Shown piece by piece: positions 54,625 to 58,390 of a stretch of DNA of 58,390 nt. A program made the translations under genes and the position numbers. The stretch's first letter is position 1. Every line of letters begins with the position of its first letter. Under the pieces are notes generated by a model. The model saw nothing but the letters and a program-made list of their open reading frames with translations, had not been told where the DNA came from and made no database searches. Source of the stretch: an uncultured Flavobacteriaceae bacterium (lineage in GTDB: Bacteria; Bacteroidota; Bacteroidia; Flavobacteriales; Flavobacteriaceae); NCBI GenBank assembly GCA_947500585.1, contig CANMSN010000018.1:1-58390 (forward strand). Direction: 5' to 3'.

Positions 54625-55728
54625 TTACATAACAATATCATTTTTCCAAACATAAGGTTCTGGAATATCGGTATCATCAATAAGCTGTCTAATATCGATC
54701 TCTATACCTCTACTCATATCTGTAATTGGTATATCGTTTGGCCCTCCTTCAAAAGGGTTTTCAGTATTTTCTCCTATGACTTCCATAGTATGAAATACCC
54801 AAGCAATTAACGCACTAAAAGGAATTGAAAACCACACAAAATGCATGGCTATAAATTCTTGTATGCGATGTGCTAAACTAGTATGTTCGGCATGTTTTGC
54901 TAAATCATCTATAATATGATCGCCAATAACTTCAAAACCCTCCATAATTCCAAACGGCAATAACAAGATAAATATCCAAACAAACATATAATTTAATGTT
55001 GCAAACTGTCTTGGGTAAGGAAAATTCTTTATGCGTTCACTCTTACCTTGAAGTGCATAAAATTCAACTAACAAATTCATCATTTCCATATGCCTAAAAT
55101 CTTCAATTAGACCATCGTCCATTAAATTTTTTAACCGCCTAGATTGAATGCCTAGAATTTGAGATGCTTGATTTCCTTTAGAAAAAACTTCATTAAACTC
55201 ATCTTCAGACAAATAATTTTTAATGTCATCTTCAATTGTTATTTCATCCTCACAAACTCTAAAGTGTGATTCTCGAAATTCTCTATTAGATTTTTTTGCC
55301 TTTAGATGCATTTCCCATGGTTTTTCTTGCCTTAATTGATATCTTAAAGCAGTTAACCACGCAATATGCCTATGCACCAATTCGCGTTTTATAATTTGTA
55401 ATTCAGCATCTGTTCTTGTTTGTTTTGCATGGGTATTATTTATAAAATCTTTCACCATAATCGTCCAAGAACGCGATGCATTTACAATACCACCCCAAAT
55501 TTTACGTGCTTCCCATAGCCTATCGTACGACGCGTTATTTTTAAAACTTACAATAAATGCTACTGCGGTACCCAAAACACCTAAAGGCAACCAAGGCACG
55601 TGCAACCATTTTAAGCCAACCACATCAAATAAAACAACAGGAATTAAGGCGATAAATAAGAATAAAAAAATGTGTCGGCGTGTCCATTTTAAAACACCTT
55701 TAATGGGAAATATTCGTCTTGTATACAT
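54625..55728 (-). CDS. bestrophin-family anion channel protein
   Basis: A 367-residue membrane protein of the bestrophin/YneE (RFP-TM) family, which in bacteria forms pentameric ion channels. Recognised parts are the start FPIKGVLKWTRRHIFLFLFIALIPVVLFD, the conserved NNASYDRLWEARKIWGGIVNASRSW, the central helix pair YMFVWIFILLLPFG and the C-terminal NPFEGGPNDIPIT, a strong family signature. Four membrane segments are expected. It is divergent from the hydroxylase gene across a region with a perfect inverted repeat. Confidence 0.92.
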   Translation of the reverse strand: MYTRRIFPIKGVLKWTRRHIFLFLFIALIPVVLFDVVGLKWLHVPWLPLGVLGTAVAFIVSFKNNASYDRLWEARKIWGGIVNASRSWTIMVKDFINNTHAKQTRTDAELQIIKRELVHRHIAWLTALRYQLRQEKPWEMHLKAKKSNREFRESHFRVCEDEITIEDDIKNYLSEDEFNEVFSKGNQASQILGIQSRRLKNLMDDGLIEDFRHMEMMNLLVEFYALQGKSERIKNFPYPRQFATLNYMFVWIFILLLPFGIMEGFEVIGDHIIDDLAKHAEHTSLAHRIQEFIAMHFVWFSIPFSALIAWVFHTMEVIGENTENPFEGGPNDIPITDMSRGIEIDIRQLIDDTDIPEPYVWKNDIVM

Positions 55729-55786
55729 ATTACTTTTTAGGTTTTATAAATATATGAAAATCCTTAGATTAGAGTAAAAATAAATA

Positions 55787-55825
55787 ATCACTCATGTGTT
55801 ATTAAAATCCTAACACATGAGTGAT
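55787..55825. promoter_or_regulatory. perfect 15-bp inverted repeat between divergent genes
   Basis: ATCACTCATGTGTTA (55787-55801) is the exact reverse complement of TAACACATGAGTGAT (55811-55825), with 9 bases between. Both flanking genes start away from it, so it does not terminate a neighbouring gene. It is more likely an operator or a hairpin in a leader. A weak -7-like TATTTTTA follows at 55842-55849 toward the hydroxylase gene. Confidence 0.6.
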
Positions 55826-55877
55826 TTATTTGAATATTCCGTATTTTTACCTAGCTAAACCTAGTTTAATATAAATT

Positions 55878-57641
55878 ATGCATAATTCCATTGAGTCTAA
55901 TGATATATTGAATCGTTTACCGAAGCATTTGCTTCAGTTTATAAAACCTCAAAACTACGAGGACTATTCTGCTATAGACCAAGCTGTTTGGCGCTATGTT
56001 ATGCGTAAAAATGTAAGCTTTTTATCTAAGGTTGCCCATAAATCGTATTTAGATGGTTTAAAACAAACGGGGATTTCTATAGATGCTATTCCAAATATGT
56101 ATGGCATGAACCGTATTTTAAAAGATATTGGTTGGGCAGCCATTGCTGTAGATGGGTTTATTCCACCAAATGCTTTTATGGAATTTCAAGCCTATAATAT
56201 TCTTGTTATTGCCAGTGATATTCGTCAACTAGAACATATTGAATACACCCCAGCTCCCGATATCATTCATGAAGGCGCAGGACATGCACCCATAATTGCA
56301 AATCCTGAATATGCAGAATACCTAAGACGCTTTGGGGAAATTGGTTGTAAAGCCATTTCATCAGCTAAAGATTATGAGTTATACGAGGCTGTTAGGCATT
56401 TATCAATTTTAAAAGAAGCTCCAAATTCTAACGAAGCGGATATTGTTAATGCAGAAAAAAAAGTTGAGGTATTACAACAAAATATGGGAGAACCCAGTGA
56501 AATGGCTCTCATAAGAAATTTACATTGGTGGACTGTTGAATATGGTTTAATTGGCACTCTTGAAAACCCTAAAATTTATGGAGCAGGTTTGTTATCATCT
56601 ATTGGCGAAAGTGCTTGGTGTATGACAGATGAAGTTAAAAAAGTACCCTACACCATTGAAGCAACTTATAAAGATTTTGATATAACAAAGCCACAACCTC
56701 AACTATTTGTAACACCAGATTTTGCGCATTTAAGTCTTGTTTTAGAAGAATTTGCAAACAGTATGGCCTTAAGAAAAGGCGGGCTTTCAGGAATTAATAA
56801 ACTTATAAATTCTAATGCTTTAGGCACTATTGAGTTAAGCACCGGACTTCAAATTTCTGGAATTTTTAGTAATGTTATAGAAAGCAATGGAAACCCTATT
56901 TATATTCAAACGTCAGGAAAAACAGCATTGGCTTATCGGGAAAAGGAACTCGTAGGACATGGTACTGCAAATCATTTAGATGGCTTCGGATCACCGATTG
57001 GGAAATTAAAAGGCATTAATTTAGCTATTGAAGATATGAGTCCGCGAGATTTAGCAGCTTATAATATTTATGAAGAAAAAATTGTTACGCTAGAGTTTGA
57101 AGGGAACATAAAAGTGTCTGGAGAAATTATTACTGGAAAACGGAATCTTCAAGGAAAAATAATACTTATAAGTTTTAAAAATTGCACCGTTACGCATGGC
57201 GATACTATGTTGTTTAAGCCAGAATATGGTATTTATGATATGGCTGTTGGAAAAAATATAGTTTCAGCATTTTCAGGACCTGCAGATTTGAATAGTTTTG
57301 ATTTAATTACACACAAAACAGCATCTCAAACCATTCATATAGAAAAATCTGCAAAACGATTAGAGCTAGAAGCTTTTTACCAACAAGTTAGAGATTATAG
57401 AGAAGACAAAAACAGAACCATTTCAAGAACCAAGGTTTTAGAGCAACTTATTGAAAAACACCCAAATGATTGGTTATTACCTGTAGAACTTTATGAATTG
57501 GCTTTTAAAGGCGATGAAAAAACACTCTGTGATAGTATTTTAAAGCATTTAGAAACTATAAAACAAAACAGACCAGAAGTTGGCAAGTTGATTGATGATG
57601 GGTTGAGGATTATTGAGACAGAACAAATGCGTACAATTTAA
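55878..57641 (+). CDS. long-form aromatic amino acid hydroxylase (phenylalanine 4-monooxygenase-like)
   Basis: A 587-residue pterin-dependent hydroxylase. The iron site is in APDIIHEGAGHAP (His131, His136), and Glu222 in HWWTVEYGLIG matches the third ligand of bacterial phenylalanine hydroxylases. Those enzymes have about 270-300 residues. Here the distance from the second His to Glu is about 85 residues instead of about 40, so there is an inserted segment rich in Glu (around 165-205). A beta-rich C-terminal half of about 280 residues follows the catalytic core, plus a final helical stretch. I do not recognise that half; it may be a ligand-sensing or oligomerisation domain. It would convert phenylalanine to tyrosine. 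No pterin-recycling gene is near. Confidence 0.83.
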   Translation: MHNSIESNDILNRLPKHLLQFIKPQNYEDYSAIDQAVWRYVMRKNVSFLSKVAHKSYLDGLKQTGISIDAIPNMYGMNRILKDIGWAAIAVDGFIPPNAFMEFQAYNILVIASDIRQLEHIEYTPAPDIIHEGAGHAPIIANPEYAEYLRRFGEIGCKAISSAKDYELYEAVRHLSILKEAPNSNEADIVNAEKKVEVLQQNMGEPSEMALIRNLHWWTVEYGLIGTLENPKIYGAGLLSSIGESAWCMTDEVKKVPYTIEATYKDFDITKPQPQLFVTPDFAHLSLVLEEFANSMALRKGGLSGINKLINSNALGTIELSTGLQISGIFSNVIESNGNPIYIQTSGKTALAYREKELVGHGTANHLDGFGSPIGKLKGINLAIEDMSPRDLAAYNIYEEKIVTLEFEGNIKVSGEIITGKRNLQGKIILISFKNCTVTHGDTMLFKPEYGIYDMAVGKNIVSAFSGPADLNSFDLITHKTASQTIHIEKSAKRLELEAFYQQVRDYREDKNRTISRTKVLEQLIEKHPNDWLLPVELYELAFKGDEKTLCDSILKHLETIKQNRPEVGKLIDDGLRIIETEQMRTI

Positions 57642-57690
57642 GTAAATGACGCATTCTTTCTTACCTCTATAACTATTGAAAATTGTTTTA

Positions 57691-57719
57691 TTTATTTGTT
57701 ATATACGCATGTTGGCATT
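57691..57719. repeat. second copy of the 24-bp motif, with a GTTGGCATT end
   Basis: Bases 57691-57714 match 47392-47415 at 23 of 24 positions. The copy runs into GTTGGCATT (57711-57719), whose exact reverse complement AATGCCAAC lies at 58301-58309, beyond the other side of the next gene. It starts 50 bases after the hydroxylase stop and ends nine bases before the stop of the minus-strand gene. Confidence 0.6.
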
Positions 57720-57727
57720 TCGTTGTT

Positions 57728-58141
57728 TTATTTTATCAGTTGTTTTAGACTTTCAGAATATTTGTCAGACGGAATAAAGTCAATTATGTGCGAATAGATT
57801 GGGCTTATCCATTTTTTCTTTTTGTTTGCATAAATTATAATCATATTAAAGGTTTTATTATAATTCACTTTTTCAATTTGATTCCAATAGATTTCTTTTT
57901 TTGAGCCAAACTCGTTGTTAATTATCATTGACTTATCGTTAATTATTACTCTGTATTTATAATAATGTAATGTAAGATAAAGTCCGATTGCGAAAAAGCC
58001 AATGAACATTAGAATGACACTCAAAAGTCCGCCATTTTCTTTTTCTTTAAGCACGAAAAACATAACATAAATCAGCACACAAGAAATTGATAGACTAAAA
58101 ATTCCAAAAAAGAGAATAAATTTCCCAGGTCTTAAATCCAT
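57728..58141 (-). CDS. small two-helix membrane protein with a PH-like domain, unknown function
   Basis: A 137-residue protein with two membrane segments (about 7-30 and 38-58) followed by a cytosolic beta-rich domain (YRVIINDKSMIINNEFGSKKEIYW, then NQIEKVNYN), the layout of bacterial PH-like membrane proteins. I recognise no named family. It lies between the hydroxylase 3' end and a repeat-rich stretch, with inverted GTTGGCATT/AATGCCAAC copies on either side. Confidence 0.65.
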   Translation of the reverse strand: MDLRPGKFILFFGIFSLSISCVLIYVMFFVLKEKENGGLLSVILMFIGFFAIGLYLTLHYYKYRVIINDKSMIINNEFGSKKEIYWNQIEKVNYNKTFNMIIIYANKKKKWISPIYSHIIDFIPSDKYSESLKQLIK

Positions 58142-58168
58142 TTTAATATTGTTATTTTTTTAATTGAT

Positions 58169-58309
58169 TAATTCCGCTTTCTTATAGTTTGAGTGAATTC
58201 GGTCAGCGATTTATTCCGCAAACTTTTGCAATTCCGTTTGAGTGAGTAATTCCGCTTCTTATTAATTTCCGGTGTTTCATTTTAACGTTCTGTCTCAATG
58301 AATGCCAAC
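58169..58309. repeat. imperfect direct repeats upstream of the last gene
   Basis: TAATTCCGCTT occurs at 58169-58179 and 58247-58257, and GTTTGAGTGA at 58187-58196 and 58236-58245. Two further ATTCCG copies lie at 58213 and 58231. AATGCCAAC at 58301-58309 completes an inverted pair with 57711-57719. The rest of the final 250 bases holds no gene I can support. Confidence 0.65.
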
Positions 58310-58390
58310 GGTCTTCTTTACTTTGATTTATTAATTTCATAGAAGAAAAGAGGAGAACTAAAACGGTCTTTAAGTTAATGCCTTATTACA

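Noticed and set aside
55787-55825. Terminator
   Set aside because: Both adjacent genes start, rather than end, toward this hairpin, and the T-tract is poor.
57691-57719. Integron attC site
   Set aside because: The core sites do not fit GTTRRRY/RYYYAAC and no integrase is visible.
1-58390. Riboswitches, prophage, IS elements and rRNA genes
   Set aside because: I looked for conserved aptamer-like leaders in the longer gaps, for transposase, integrase and phage structural genes, and for rRNA-like sequence, and saw none.

Overview
The window is a gene-dense, AT-rich chromosomal segment of a member of the family Flavobacteriaceae (Bacteroidota). The evidence is: gliding-motility genes gldB and gldC beside nadE; a short primary sigma factor without region 1.1; many TAnnTTTG-type -7 promoter elements; almost no Shine-Dalgarno sequences; an FtsZ with a very long tail; flavobacterial small families (DUF5522, DUF4136, DUF4890, YiaA, YqaE); and several dispersed extragenic repeats of kinds I associate with this family. 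I see no prophage, IS element, rRNA or CRISPR array. One tRNA (Arg, anticodon TCG) is present.

Layout. 1-8800 (+): core metabolism and expression genes, each with its own terminator: fructose-bisphosphate aldolase, accD, rpsO, pnp, a membrane glycosyltransferase, rpoD and rpe. 8770-11400 (-): two paralogous CBS-pair proteins, an M90-type membrane metallopeptidase, tRNA-Arg and a YqeY protein. 11780-27407 (-): a complete division and cell-wall (dcw) cluster, transcribed mraZ-rsmH-ftsL-ftsI-murE-mraY-murD-ftsW-murG-murC-ftsQ-ftsA-ftsZ, with overlapping or near-zero spacing, no murF or ddl, and one strong terminator after ftsZ. Its promoter carries three 10-bp-phased boxes that look like the MraZ operator. 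27770-37751: alpha/beta hydrolase, engB, gldC-gldB, nadE, an orphan response regulator, dnaG, lipB, a lipoprotein, YqaE and lysS.

38163-58390 is more accessory: a barrel-less TonB-plug protein, two tandem alpha/beta hydrolases, a truncated DUF2157-like remnant, a degenerate CPBP protein, a large helical-repeat protein, a frameshifted outer-membrane protein, a DUF4890 protein, a lipoprotein/outer-membrane pair, a four-gene operon ending in hemL, a DUF5522 protein, a DUF4136 lipoprotein, a GNAT enzyme, a bestrophin, an unusually long aromatic amino acid hydroxylase, and a small membrane protein next to repeats.

The strongest observations are these. (1) MraZ-type operator boxes sit directly upstream of a -7 element, and together they re-set the mraZ start. 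(2) Two housekeeping proteins, AccD and DnaG, have lost every zinc ligand of their N-terminal zinc ribbons. (3) An orphan LuxR-type response regulator carries Glu at the phospho-acceptor position. (4) The murD N-terminus appears to derive from an inserted dispersed repeat. (5) A perfect 15-bp inverted repeat lies between divergent bestrophin and hydroxylase genes. (6) A 24-bp motif is shared between the 3' sides of two unrelated accessory genes. I did not find a clearly new multi-gene system. The accessory region from 42.3 to 49.3 kb and the last 700 bases are the best places to look for one.
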